A DNA stretch of 64,000 nt from Jejubacter calystegiae. GTDB lineage: Bacteria > Pseudomonadota > Gammaproteobacteria > Enterobacterales > Enterobacteriaceae. The position numbers and the translations under genes were made by a program. The stretch covers positions 4,494,185 to 4,558,184 of the forward strand of contig NZ_CP040428.1 in the NCBI RefSeq assembly GCF_005671395.1, written 5' to 3'. The notes under the pieces were generated by a model that saw only the letters and a program-made list of their open reading frames with translations, was not told the DNA's origin and did no database searches. This document shows positions 52,016 through 64,000 of this stretch, one piece after another (positions within the stretch are counted from its first letter, which is position 1; every line of letters begins with the position of its first letter).

Positions 52016-53443
52016 GTGGATAAAAAAGCCGAGCAGCCAACCTTCCTCTTTCATGACTATGAAACCTTCGGCACCCATCCGGCGCTGGATCGCCCGGCGC
52101 AGTTCGCCGCCATCCGTACCGATGCACAGTTCAATATTATCGGCGAGCCGGAGGTTTTTTACTGCAAACCGGCAGACGACTATCTGCCGACCCCGGAAGC
52201 GGTGCTGATCACCGGTATTACTCCCCAACAGGCGCGCTCACGTGGCGATAACGAAGCGCGCTTTGCTGAGCGCATCCACGATCTGTTTACCGTGCCCAAT
52301 ACCTGCGTGCTGGGCTATAACAACGTGCGCTTCGACGATGAGGTCACGCGCAATATCTTCTATCGCAACTTTTTCGATCCCTACGCCTGGAGCTGGCAGC
52401 ACAATAATTCGCGCTGGGATTTGCTGGATGTGATGCGCGCCTGCTATGCCCTGCGTCCGGATGGTATCGTCTGGCCGGAAAATGATGACGGGCTGCCGAG
52501 CTTCCGGCTTGAGCATCTGACCGCCGCCAACGGCGTGGAACATGCCAACGCCCACGATGCGATGGCGGATGTCTATGCCACCATCGCCATGGCGCAACTG
52601 GTGAAAAGTCGTCAGCCGCGGCTGTTCGATTACCTGTACAGCCACCGCAATAAGCGCAAGCTGGCGACCCTTATCGATATTCCCCAAATGAAGCCGCTGG
52701 TTCACGTCTCCGGGATGTTCGGCGCCTGGCGCGGTAATACCAGTTGGATAGCCCCGCTGGCCTGGCACCCCGACAATCGCAATGCGGTGATTATGGTGGA
52801 TCTGGCGGGTGATATCGCACCACTGCTGGAATTAGACGCTGATACCCTGCGCGAACGCCTCTATACCCCGAAGGCCGAACTGGGCGATGACTCACCGGTG
52901 CCGGTGAAGCTGGTACATCTGAATAAGTGCCCGGTGCTGGCGCCGGGGAGCACCCTGCGTCCGGAAGATGCGGAGCGTCTGGGCATTAACCGTCAGCAGT
53001 GTCTGGATAACCTGAAGACCCTGCGCGCCTCGCCGCAGGTACGTGAAAAGCTGGTGGCCCTGTTTGCCGAAGCGCCGCCCTTTCCGCCCCACAGCAATGT
53101 GGATGCCCAACTGTACGATGGCTTTTTCAGCGATGCCGACCGCACTGCCATGACCATTGTGCGCGAAACCGCGCCGCAAAATCTGCCCGCGCTGGATATT
53201 ACCTTTGCCGATCCGCGCATTGAAAAGCTGCTGTTTAACTATCGCGCCCGCAACTTCCCGGGCACCCTGATTGAGCCAGAACAGCAGCGCTGGCTGGAGC
53301 ACCGCCGGGGGGTCTTCACCCCCGAAGCGCTGCAAAGCTACGCCACGCATCTTCAGGAGCTGTGGCAGCAGCACGACGGCGATACCGATAAACAGAACCT
53401 GCTGAAGGCGCTGTGGCAGTACGTCGAGGAGCTGGCCGGATAA
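52016..53443 (+). CDS. sbcB: Exonuclease I
   Basis: The 475-residue protein matches E. coli SbcB. The DEDD exonuclease domain has FHDYETFGTHP and NVRFDDEVTRN, with HDAMADVYATIAMA completing the site; an SH3-like and a C-terminal helical domain follow. It degrades single-stranded DNA 3' to 5' and also carries dRpase activity in mismatch repair and recombination. The start is a GTG at 52016, as no ATG is near; AGGAG lies about twelve bases upstream. Confidence 0.95.
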   Translation: MDKKAEQPTFLFHDYETFGTHPALDRPAQFAAIRTDAQFNIIGEPEVFYCKPADDYLPTPEAVLITGITPQQARSRGDNEARFAERIHDLFTVPNTCVLGYNNVRFDDEVTRNIFYRNFFDPYAWSWQHNNSRWDLLDVMRACYALRPDGIVWPENDDGLPSFRLEHLTAANGVEHANAHDAMADVYATIAMAQLVKSRQPRLFDYLYSHRNKRKLATLIDIPQMKPLVHVSGMFGAWRGNTSWIAPLAWHPDNRNAVIMVDLAGDIAPLLELDADTLRERLYTPKAELGDDSPVPVKLVHLNKCPVLAPGSTLRPEDAERLGINRQQCLDNLKTLRASPQVREKLVALFAEAPPFPPHSNVDAQLYDGFFSDADRTAMTIVRETAPQNLPALDITFADPRIEKLLFNYRARNFPGTLIEPEQQRWLEHRRGVFTPEALQSYATHLQELWQQHDGDTDKQNLLKALWQYVEELAG

Positions 53444-53497
53444 AAAATGGCTACGCTTATGACTGAGTCTTTCTTAACACCTGACAGGAGTATAAGA

Positions 53498-53791
53498 ATG
53501 GGCGAAGTCAAAGTCGCGGCTCCGATCGTGGCAAAACCGGAACACCACGAGGCGTCAGGTAAAGCAACCCGGGCGATGCTGAAATCCAGCCGCAGCGAGC
53601 CGGGCTGTATTCAGTACGATCTTCATGAAGAGCAGGGCAACCCCGGTCACTTTGTCTTTCTTGAGCGCTGGAAGTCGGCCCAGGCGCTGGAGGAACATAT
53701 GGCCATGACCTGGCATAACAATTTTCTGGCAGAGTCAGGCGGCAAGCTGGAAAAGCTGGAAGTGAAAAAGCTGATTGATATTAAAGAGTAA
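53498..53791 (+). CDS. Antibiotic-biosynthesis-monooxygenase-fold protein (YgiN-like)
   Basis: The 97-residue product is one ABM/dimeric alpha-beta barrel domain: VKVAAPIVAKPEHHEASGKA, SRSEPGCIQYDLHEEQGNPG and FVFLERWKSAQALEEHMAMT. Relatives include YgiN and LsrG, which act on quinones or small signals. The ATG at 53498 has AGGAG upstream. It follows sbcB by 54 bases and may share its transcript. The substrate is unknown. Confidence 0.82.
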   Translation: MGEVKVAAPIVAKPEHHEASGKATRAMLKSSRSEPGCIQYDLHEEQGNPGHFVFLERWKSAQALEEHMAMTWHNNFLAESGGKLEKLEVKKLIDIKE

Positions 53792-53818
53792 AAAAGGGCG
53801 CCACTTCGGCGCCCTTCT
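53790..53818. terminator. Bidirectional terminator before plaP
   Basis: GGGCGCC-ACTTC-GGCGCCC has an A run on the left, which becomes a T run for the minus-strand plaP transcript. It lies between two convergent genes. Confidence 0.88.
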
Positions 53819-53834
53819 CGAATCGGCTCAGTAA

Positions 53835-55199
53835 TTACTGGGCGATATCTTCATACTGCGGAACCGGGTTGCGGAAGCTACGGGTCACGCAGGCCAGATA
53901 GATAAGACCGATAGCCGCCCAGATCAGTCCCAGCACCATGGAGCTCTCCTCCAGGTTTACCCACAGGGCCCCAACCGTCAGCGCACCGCAGGTCGGCAGT
54001 ACCAGGTAGTTGATGTGATCCTTCAGCGTCTTGTTACGCTTCTCGCGGATCCAGAACTGGGAGATCACCGACAGGTTCACGAAGGTGAAGGCCACCAGCG
54101 CGCCAAAGTTAATCAGCGCCGTCGCGGTGACCAGGTCGAAGTTAATCGCCAGCAGCGCGATGGCGCCGACCAGCAGCACGTTGAGCGCCGGAGTACGCCA
54201 GGTCGGATGAACATAGCCGAAGAAACGGGTCGGGAAGACGCCGTCGCGGCCCATCACGTACATCAGGCGCGATACGCCAGCATGAGCCGCCATACCGGAA
54301 GCCAGCACGGTAATGCTGGAGAAAATCAGCACGCCAAACTGGAAGGCGTGGCCCGCCACATACAGCATAATCTCAGGCTGAGACGCATCCGGATCCTTAA
54401 AGCGCGAGATATCCGGGAAGTAGAGCTGCAGAAAGTAAGAGGCGCCGATAAACACCAGGCCGCCAATCAGCGCGGTCAGGAAGATCGCCTTAGGAATCAC
54501 GCGCTCGGCGTCTTTGGTCTCTTCCGACAGCGAGCTGATGCCGTCGAAGCCCAGGAACGAGAAGCACAGAATGGTCGCACCGGTGATCATCGGCACCACC
54601 TGAGCGTTCTCGCCCCAGAACGGACGTGAGCTCACCAAAGTGCCGGCGCCTTCACCGTGGGCCACGCCCCACACCACCAGACCGACAATCACCGCCACAA
54701 TGGCCAGCTGCAGAATCACGATCAGCGTGTTGAAGTTCGCCACGGTCTTGATGCTGCGCAGGTTAGAGACGGTCATAAAGCCCACCAGCGCCACCACGAA
54801 GATCCACGACGGAACCGACGGTACCAGGGCTTCGAAATAGATTTTTGCCAGCAGAATGTTGATCATCGGCATGAACAGATAGTCCAGCAGCGACGACCAG
54901 CCCACCATGAAGCCAACCGTGGGGCTGATGGACTTCTGGGCATAGGTATAGGCCGAACCGGCAGACGGGAAGCGGCGAACCAGCTTACCGTAGCTCAGGG
55001 CGGTAAAGAGGATGGCAATCAGTGCGAAGGCGTAGGCGGTGGCGACATGACCGTGGGTCAGGCCGGACACAATACCAAACGTATCGAACAGTGTCATAGG
55101 CTGCATATAGGCAAGGCCCATCATCACAACCGGAATCAGCGTAAGCGTCTTACGCAGTTCCACGCGGGAAGAAGAAGTAGCGGTGGCGTTATGCGACAT
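53835..55199 (-). CDS. plaP: PlaP, low-affinity putrescine importer
   Basis: The 454-residue APC-superfamily transporter has twelve membrane helices and matches E. coli PlaP (YeeF) from [20 protein letters not shown], with [20 protein letters not shown] and [20 protein letters not shown]. It imports putrescine, which E. coli uses in swarming. The start is the ATG at 55199 with AGGGGGT upstream, the longer frame being discarded. It sits between sbcB and yeeZ as in E. coli, but yeeY is missing. Confidence 0.93.
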   Translation of the reverse strand: MSHNATATSSSRVELRKTLTLIPVVMMGLAYMQPMTLFDTFGIVSGLTHGHVATAYAFALIAILFTALSYGKLVRRFPSAGSAYTYAQKSISPTVGFMVGWSSLLDYLFMPMINILLAKIYFEALVPSVPSWIFVVALVGFMTVSNLRSIKTVANFNTLIVILQLAIVAVIVGLVVWGVAHGEGAGTLVSSRPFWGENAQVVPMITGATILCFSFLGFDGISSLSEETKDAERVIPKAIFLTALIGGLVFIGASYFLQLYFPDISRFKDPDASQPEIMLYVAGHAFQFGVLIFSSITVLASGMAAHAGVSRLMYVMGRDGVFPTRFFGYVHPTWRTPALNVLLVGAIALLAINFDLVTATALINFGALVAFTFVNLSVISQFWIREKRNKTLKDHINYLVLPTCGALTVGALWVNLEESSMVLGLIWAAIGLIYLACVTRSFRNPVPQYEDIAQ

Positions 55200-55332
55200 G
55201 GTTGTAACCCCCTGACGCAAAAACAAAAAATTGCACCATCTTAGTTTTCCTCGGCGACACATCTGTCGTGCTTTTTAAAGTAAGTATCTATCCGGTACTG
55301 AGCCCGGCCTCTTTTATTTAATTAACTTTGCC

Positions 55333-55458
55333 ATACCCTAAATAATTCAGGCTGCAGGAAGGCGGCAAGCTCGTGAATCCCCGGGAGCATAGCCGTACTA
55401 TGTGACCGGGGTGAGCGAGCGCAGCCAACGCATCTGCTGCCTGAAGAATGACGGGTAT
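55333..55458. repeat. ERIC element (enterobacterial repetitive intergenic consensus)
   Basis: This 126-bp imperfect palindrome contains GTGAATCCCCGGGAGCAT and TGTGACCGGGGTGAGCGAGC, diverged versions of the ERIC core. It begins ATACCCTAAATAATTCAGGC and ends in GACGGGTAT. ERICs are non-autonomous repeats found in intergenic transcribed regions of enterobacteria. Confidence 0.9.
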
Positions 55459-55471
55459 GCATGCAAAAAAA

Positions 55472-55500
55472 TAACCGACGCCTTTTCAACGTCGGTTAAT
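55472..55500. terminator. Stem-loop after the ERIC element
   Basis: TTAACCGACG and CGTCGGTTAA form a stem of nine pairs around CCTTTTCAA. It lies 166 bases beyond the yeeZ stop on the minus strand, with no strong T run. Confidence 0.5.
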
Positions 55501-55666
55501 CTCTCGTTTTGCAGGGCGCGTATTTTGCACCAGGAAATGACCGGATGACAAGATGAAAAAGCCACGATCGGCCAATTCTTTTTTGACGAAAAATGCCCCC
55601 CTGCCAAAAGGCCGCGCCGTCAGGCGCCACGCGGGATTGCTCTACGCTCAGACCTGAAGAATTTTT

Positions 55667-56491
55667 CTACTCCAGCGGCATCCTTTCCGGGTCAGGATGG
55701 CGGTAATGAAACCCCAGTTCCCGGCAGATTAAACTACCGTCTATCTGCTTGCCGGTTCCGCCGTTAGCGTCATCGCTAAATAACGGGGCTTCCAGACCAA
55801 GCTGGCGACTCATTTGCGAGTAGAAACGGCCGCGGGTGGGATGTTGCGGCGCGCTCAGGTTATACAGGCGACCGCCGCCCTCCGTTTCCAGTAACAGTTC
55901 AATGGCCGCCACGGCGTCTTCCAGATGCACCAGGTTGACCACATGATTACCGTGGGGCGCGCGCTTACCGGCGAAAAAGCGCCCGGGGTGACGCTCCGGC
56001 CCCACCAGGCCGGACAGGCGCAAAATATCCACCGACGTGCCCGGCAAATCGTGCAGCCAGTGCTCCAGCTCCCGAAGCCAACGACCGCTGTCGGTTACCG
56101 GGTTCAGCGGAGAATCTTCCGTCATCACCCCTTCGGCATCGCCATAAACCGAGGTGGAACTGATAAAGACAATATGCGGGATAGCGTGTGCCAGAGCGCT
56201 GTCGACAATCTCCTGCACCGCCAGCAGGTAAAAGTCTTCCCCCTCGCCGCTGCGGCGGACCGGGAGCGTAATCACCAGCGCGTCGACCTCGAGCAGCGCT
56301 TCAAGATCGTCACTGTCACACTCAAGTTCCGGAGTAAGCCGCAGCAGATAACTTTCCAGCCCGCACATCCGCGCCGCTTCTACGCCATCCTCTGTGGTTT
56401 TACTGCCGGTAACCTGCCAGCCCTTACCGATCAGGGAGAGCGCCAGGGGCATCCCCAGCCACCCTAACCCGACAATCGCGACCTTTTTCAT
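55667..56491 (-). CDS. yeeZ: YeeZ, NAD(P)-binding SDR-type protein
   Basis: The 274-residue protein equals E. coli YeeZ in length. It has the Rossmann motif VAIVGLGWLGMPLALSLIGK at the N terminus and FISSTSVYGDAEG with the catalytic-type YGD of extended short-chain dehydrogenases. Its substrate is unknown. It lies between plaP and the azlCD unit. Confidence 0.92.
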   Translation of the reverse strand: MKKVAIVGLGWLGMPLALSLIGKGWQVTGSKTTEDGVEAARMCGLESYLLRLTPELECDSDDLEALLEVDALVITLPVRRSGEGEDFYLLAVQEIVDSALAHAIPHIVFISSTSVYGDAEGVMTEDSPLNPVTDSGRWLRELEHWLHDLPGTSVDILRLSGLVGPERHPGRFFAGKRAPHGNHVVNLVHLEDAVAAIELLLETEGGGRLYNLSAPQHPTRGRFYSQMSRQLGLEAPLFSDDANGGTGKQIDGSLICRELGFHYRHPDPERMPLE

Positions 56492-56612
56492 GCCTTGATA
56501 CTCCTTTTTAAAAGGAAGCCTGCTTACCTATTGCGTTAAGGCTACGCCAGCAGCGGCAAACTGACAATTCACGGCATCAATCCTGGCTCAATAACCGTGC
56601 AAAATGACGTTT

Positions 56613-56936
56613 TTAATGCACCCCAAGGTAACGCAGCCCGGCGGTTACCACGGCCGCCGCCACAATCACTACAATCAGCGGCGCCTTGCGCCAGGCCAGA
56701 AACACCGCCACCAGCACGCCCGCCACCCGGGCCATACCCGCAAAGTGGTCGTTCTCATAAATGGTGGCCGCCAGCGCGACAGAGAACAGCAGCGTGGTGG
56801 CGGCATCGGTTAGCAGCGCCTGAGCGCGTTCCGAAAACGCCAGCCGGTTGCCCAGCACCGCACCGGAATAGCGCATCAGCCAGGTGCCCGCCGCCAGAAT
56901 GGCGATGCCGATAATAATCATCAGGGTCTCCGACAC
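56613..56936 (-). CDS. azlD: AzlD-type branched-chain amino acid exporter subunit
   Basis: The 107-residue protein has about four hydrophobic helices and the AzlD pattern (GTWLMRYSGAVLGNRLAFSE, AALAATIYEN region). AzlD works with AzlC as a branched-chain amino acid or azaleucine exporter, as YgaH does with YgaZ. It directly follows azlC, with start and stop adjoining. Confidence 0.88.
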   Translation of the reverse strand: MSETLMIIIGIAILAAGTWLMRYSGAVLGNRLAFSERAQALLTDAATTLLFSVALAATIYENDHFAGMARVAGVLVAVFLAWRKAPLIVVIVAAAVVTAGLRYLGVH

Positions 56937-57598
56937 TATTTCCTCCTTGCCAGTAAGCCCAGCATCGATAACAGCACCGGCAGACCGGTGGGGGTAAAGG
57001 GTACGGCGGCCAGTGAAATCACGGCGCCGGTGCTGGCGCGAATCAGGGTCGTGCGTTTCTTTAAGGCCGGAACCACCAGCGCCAGCAGAATGGCCGGAAA
57101 GACGGCATCAAGGCCAATAGTTTCCGGGGCAGGCAGAAAATTGCCGACACCGCCGCCGAGCAAAACCCCCAGCGGCCAGGCGATCGCCACGCCGATTCCA
57201 CACAGCCAGTAGGCGGCCTTACGTTTTTCCAGGGTCGGCTGGGACATGCCGAACACCACGCTCTCGTCATTCATAATATGGCAGCCCAGAAGCTGACTCA
57301 GCCTCCCGCCGACCAGTTCACGCACCGCAACGCCGAACGGAATATGGCGGGCATTCACCAGTAGCCCCGCCAGCGCCGCGGTAATCGGGCTGCCGCCGCT
57401 GGCGATAATCGCCACGAACATAAATTCCGATGCCCCGGCCAACACCAGCATGGAAGAAACCACCGGCACCCAGAGCGGGAAACCATAAGCCAGCGCCAGT
57501 GAGCCATAGGAAACCCCAACGACCCCCACGGCCAGGCAAACCAGTAAGACAGCTTTTTTAGTCTCGCCCGGCAGACAGGCGAAACGCTGAGTGAACAT
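56936..57598 (-). CDS. azlC: AzlC-type branched-chain amino acid exporter subunit
   Basis: The 220-residue protein has six or seven membrane helices and AzlC signatures: GVVGVSYGSLALAYGFPLWV, LAGASEFMFVAIIASGGSP, and LLVNARHIPFGVAVREL. The ATG at 57598 has GAGG upstream, better than the frame start farther up. It is divergent from an XRE-cupin regulator. The pair probably exports branched-chain amino acids under that regulator's control. Confidence 0.88.
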   Translation of the reverse strand: MFTQRFACLPGETKKAVLLVCLAVGVVGVSYGSLALAYGFPLWVPVVSSMLVLAGASEFMFVAIIASGGSPITAALAGLLVNARHIPFGVAVRELVGGRLSQLLGCHIMNDESVVFGMSQPTLEKRKAAYWLCGIGVAIAWPLGVLLGGGVGNFLPAPETIGLDAVFPAILLALVVPALKKRTTLIRASTGAVISLAAVPFTPTGLPVLLSMLGLLARRK

Positions 57599-57640
57599 AA
57601 ATAACCTCAATAGATTCTTCATCGAACGGAAGTATCCATT

Positions 57641-57687
57641 ATAATGAACATCGTGTGACCGTTTATCAAGATGAACGTTATGTTCAT
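57641..57687. promoter_or_regulatory. Repeated palindrome between azlC and the XRE regulator
   Basis: ATGAACGTTATGTTCAT (57671-57687) is an inverted repeat, and a related half ATGAACAT lies at 57644. They lie in the divergent promoter region, so they are the likely operators of the XRE-cupin protein. Confidence 0.6.
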
Positions 57688-57725
57688 TTAAAAAAACATT
57701 CAGTATCAGGAATAACGGAGTTTTC

Positions 57726-58274
57726 ATGACCCAACCGATCCGCGTCATCGCCCAGAGTCTGGTCCGGGAGCGGGAACGCGCTGGCCTGTCGCTAAGCGAA
57801 GTCGCCCGACGCGCCGGCATCGCTAAATCCACGCTATCGCAGCTGGAAGGCGGCCACGGTAATCCCAGTATCGAGACCCTCTGGTCGCTGTGCGTGGCCC
57901 TGAACATCCCCTTCGCCCAGCTTCTGGAACACCAGGAAACCACCACCCGGGTGCTGCGCTACGGCGAAGGGAGCCGGGTCACGGCGGAACACTCTAACTA
58001 TCAGGCAATTTTACTGGCCAACTGCCCCCCAGGCGCCCGGCGCGACATATACCAGGTGGTGGTTCAACCCGGCGCCGATCGCCTGTCGCCCCCTCACCCG
58101 CCGGGTTCGGTAGAGCATATGATCATTACCCGCGGCCGGGCGTTGCTGGGGCTGACCGAAGCCCTTGAGGAACTGGGCCCCGGCGACTATATCTGTTACC
58201 CCGCGGATCGCGAACATCTGTTCCGCGCCCTGGAGCCGGACACCGTGGCAATCATGATCTCGGAGCAGAATTAA
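57726..58274 (+). CDS. XRE-family regulator with cupin domain
   Basis: The 182-residue regulator has an N-terminal helix-turn-helix (LSLSEVARRAGIAKSTLSQL) and a C-terminal cupin domain (PGSVEHMIITRGRALLGL, DYICYPADREHLFRALEP). Such proteins sense small molecules such as amino acids. The ATG has GGAG at six bases. It is divergent from azlCD, which it probably represses or activates. The next gene downstream is the his operon leader. Confidence 0.88.
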   Translation: MTQPIRVIAQSLVRERERAGLSLSEVARRAGIAKSTLSQLEGGHGNPSIETLWSLCVALNIPFAQLLEHQETTTRVLRYGEGSRVTAEHSNYQAILLANCPPGARRDIYQVVVQPGADRLSPPHPPGSVEHMIITRGRALLGLTEALEELGPGDYICYPADREHLFRALEPDTVAIMISEQN

Positions 58275-58303
58275 TGACCGGAATATTTTCACTAAAAAAG
58301 CCC

Positions 58304-58333
58304 TTGCGTTCCGCGTTCAAACTGGTTTAGGGT
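58304..58333 (+). promoter_or_regulatory. his operon promoter
   Basis: TTGCGT (-35) and TAGGGT (-10, 58328-58333), separated by 18 bases, followed by a GC-containing start region. This resembles the E. coli hisp1 promoter, which is stimulated by ppGpp. Confidence 0.75.
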
Positions 58334-58374
58334 AAGCGTCACAGGTTATGAATAATCATTCAGACGAGATTGCT

Positions 58375-58425
58375 ATGAATTGCGTTCAATTTAAACACCA
58401 CCATCATCACCATCATCCTGACTAG
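58375..58425 (+). CDS. hisL: HisL, his operon leader peptide
   Basis: The 16-residue peptide MNCVQFKHHHHHHHPD has seven consecutive histidines, exactly as in E. coli apart from residues 2 and 3. Ribosome stalling at the His codons when charged tRNA-His is scarce prevents formation of the downstream terminator and raises operon expression. Confidence 0.98.
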   Translation: MNCVQFKHHHHHHHPD

Positions 58426-58489
58426 TCTTTCAGGCGATGTGTGCTGGAAGACATTCAGATCTTCCAGTGGTGCAGAACGCAAGACAGAG

Positions 58490-58524
58490 AGCCCCCGGAA
58501 GATCGCCTTCCGGGGGCTTTTTTA
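58490..58524 (+). terminator. his operon attenuator
   Basis: AGCCCCCGGAAG / CTTCCGGGGGCT forms a strong stem followed by six T residues, 65 bases after the leader peptide and 47 before hisG. It is the transcription attenuator of the operon. Confidence 0.97.
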
Positions 58525-58570
58525 TTGCGCGGTTTCAGCAGAATTTTTACCAAATCAGAGGTAGAGCACA

Positions 58571-59470
58571 ATGTCAGACAACACCCGTTTACGCATAGCT
58601 ATTCAGAAATCCGGCCGTTTAAGCGATGATTCACGCGAATTACTGGCCCGCTGCGGCATTAAGGTTAACCTGCACACCCAGCGTCTGATCGCCCTGGCGG
58701 AGAATATGCCCATCGATATTCTGCGGGTGCGCGATGACGATATTCCGGGCCTGGTAATGGACGGCGTAGTAGATCTTGGCATTATCGGCGAGAACGTGCT
58801 GGAAGAGGAGCTGCTCAGCCGCCGCGCCCAGGGCGAAGATCCGCGCTACTTCACCCTGCGGCGTCTGGACTTCGGCGGTTGCCGCCTGTCGCTGGCCGCC
58901 CCGGTGGACGAGCCCTGGGACGGCATCGCCTCTCTCTCTGATAAACGTATCGCTACCTCTTACCCGCACCTGCTGAAACGCTACCTCGACCAGAAACAAG
59001 TCCCGTTTAAATCCTGCCTGCTGAATGGTTCTGTGGAAGTGGCCCCCCGTGCCGGGCTGGCCGACGCCATCTGCGATCTGGTTTCTACCGGCGCAACGCT
59101 TGAAGCCAACGGCCTGCGTGAAGTCGAGGTTATCTACCGCTCCAAAGCCTGTCTGATTCAGCGCGACGGCGAGATGCCGGACAACAAACAGCAGTTGATC
59201 GATAAACTGCAGACCCGCATTCAGGGGGTTATCCAGGCACGGGAATCCAAATATATTATGCTGCACGCCCCCAGCGAGCGTCTGGAAGAAGTGGTGGCGC
59301 TGCTGCCCGGCGCCGAGCGCCCCACTATTCTGCCGCTGGCTGGCGATAAGCAGCGGGTAGCCATGCACATGGTCAGCAGCGAAACCCTGTTCTGGGAAAC
59401 CATGGAAAAGCTAAAAGCGCTGGGCGCCAGCTCGATCCTGGTCCTGCCGATTGAGAAGATGATGGAGTAA
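58571..59470 (+). CDS. hisG: HisG, ATP phosphoribosyltransferase (long form)
   Basis: The 299-residue enzyme has the two-domain catalytic core ([47 protein letters not shown] with the PRPP-binding loop). A C-terminal ACT-like regulatory domain binds histidine. It starts histidine biosynthesis from ATP and PRPP. It is the first structural gene after the attenuator. Confidence 0.98.
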   Translation: MSDNTRLRIAIQKSGRLSDDSRELLARCGIKVNLHTQRLIALAENMPIDILRVRDDDIPGLVMDGVVDLGIIGENVLEEELLSRRAQGEDPRYFTLRRLDFGGCRLSLAAPVDEPWDGIASLSDKRIATSYPHLLKRYLDQKQVPFKSCLLNGSVEVAPRAGLADAICDLVSTGATLEANGLREVEVIYRSKACLIQRDGEMPDNKQQLIDKLQTRIQGVIQARESKYIMLHAPSERLEEVVALLPGAERPTILPLAGDKQRVAMHMVSSETLFWETMEKLKALGASSILVLPIEKMME

Positions 59471-59475
59471 CCACC

Positions 59476-62925
<3,450 letters not shown>

Positions 62926-62926
<1 letters not shown>

Positions 62927-63516
62927 TGAATGTGGTGATTCTGGATACCGGCTGCGCCAATCTTTCGTCGGTAAAATGGGCGGTACAGCGACTGGGAGCT
63001 AACCCCACCGTTAGCCTCGACCCGGAAGTGGTGCTGCGCGCCGACAAGCTGTTTCTGCCGGGAGTCGGCACCGCCCGGGCCGCCATGAATCAACTGCGCG
63101 AGCGCGATTTGATCGGGCTTATCAGCCGCTGTACCCAGCCAGTGCTGGGTATCTGCCTGGGGATGCAGCTACTGGCACGCTGTAGCGAAGAGAGTAACGG
63201 CATCGACACCTTAGGCGTTATCGACCAGCCGGTGGTGAAAATGGTCGACCGCGGCCTGCCGCTGCCCCATATGGGCTGGAACCAGGTCTTTCCTGAACAG
63301 GGTAATCCGCTGTTTCGCAACGTTGACGACGGGGCTTACTTCTACTTCGTGCACGGCTACGCCATGCCGGTGAGCGAGGCCACCATCGCCCGCTGCGATT
63401 ACGGCGATGCCTTTAGCGCCGCGGCACAGCAAGAGAACTTTTACGGCGTGCAGTTCCACCCGGAACGCTCCGGCAAAGCGGGCGCGCAGCTTCTGAAAAA
63501 TTTCCTGGAGATGTAA
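62926..63516 (+). CDS. hisH: HisH, glutamine amidotransferase subunit of IGP synthase
   Basis: The 196-residue class I amidotransferase has the catalytic Cys in [11 protein letters not shown] and the His/Glu pair in [10 protein letters not shown]. It supplies ammonia to HisF. The ATG at 62926 with AAGGAG upstream is preferred over the GTG three bases earlier; its first base overlaps the hisB stop. Confidence 0.97.

Positions 63517-64000
<484 letters not shown>

Larger units (their letters stand above)
55200..55666. other. Intergenic region between plaP and yeeZ
   Basis: About 465 bases with an ERIC repeat (55333-55458) and a hairpin at 55472-55500 (TAACCGACG / CGTCGGTTA). The hairpin may terminate yeeZ. 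E. coli has yeeY here, and no trace of it is visible. Confidence 0.6.

Noticed and set aside
58390..58425. Histidine codon run resembling a repeat or tag-like sequence
   Set aside because: It is the normal hisL leader peptide, not a repeat or artefact.

Overview
The window is chromosomal DNA from a member of the Enterobacteriaceae related to E. coli and Klebsiella. This rests on near-complete similarity to, and synteny with, the E. coli 44-minute region: serU, mtfA, asnT, cbl, nac, shiA, amn, yeeO, tmaR (yeeX), yeeA, sbmC, dacD, sbcB, plaP, yeeZ and hisLGDCBHA. The organism cannot be named from the sequence alone. All identifications come from reading translations and recalling families; no search was run.

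Layout. 1-2800: a small unknown gene, two membrane proteins (DUF817, YiaA-like), a 14-base C run and tRNA-Ser(CGA). 2955-5160: mtfA and a first tRNA-Asn, followed by a ChpS/ChpB-like toxin-antitoxin pair and an Nlp-like regulator. This segment ends in a second copy of the tRNA 3' end plus terminator, so it looks like a small tRNA-targeted island. 5189-9432: a CusS/HprS-type two-component pair divergent from a three-gene periplasmic redox module, with a perfect 20-bp palindrome between them. 9712-19546: a serine-type arylsulfatase (atsA), its radical-SAM maturase (atsB) and a tightly overlapping MoxR/DUF58/DUF4381/VWA/VWA-TPR/BatD-like set, then a LysR regulator. 20086-23282: cbl, inaA, nac with a sigma-54 promoter, and a second tRNA-Asn. 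23350-33355: a HigBA-like toxin-antitoxin pair with a disturbed toxin frame, then a salmochelin cluster (iroN, iroD, iroC, iroB) with Fur-type boxes and no iroE. 33665-40651: an outer-membrane beta-barrel, shiA, amn, a third tRNA-Asn, an orphan sulfonate/taurine-type binding protein and yeeO. 40843-42650: a fourth tRNA-Asn followed by a decayed copy of the HigA-like gene, a lipoprotein and an EntD-like phosphopantetheinyl transferase. 42692-58274: tmaR, yeeA, a three-subunit membrane gluconate-type dehydrogenase, sbmC with a LexA box, dacD, a small lipoprotein, an acyltransferase, sbcB, a monooxygenase-fold protein, plaP, an ERIC repeat, yeeZ and an azlCD/XRE-cupin unit. 58304-64000: the histidine operon, from promoter and leader peptide into hisA, which is cut by the window edge.

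How it works together. A conserved backbone is interrupted mainly next to the four near-identical tRNA-Asn genes, which carry toxin-antitoxin genes and iron-acquisition cargo. The least explained unit is the sulfatase operon: maturase and MoxR/VWA genes overlap by a few bases all the way through, so expression is probably coupled, suggesting a chaperone-like role for the MoxR/VWA set in sulfatase or cell-envelope maturation. That role is inference.
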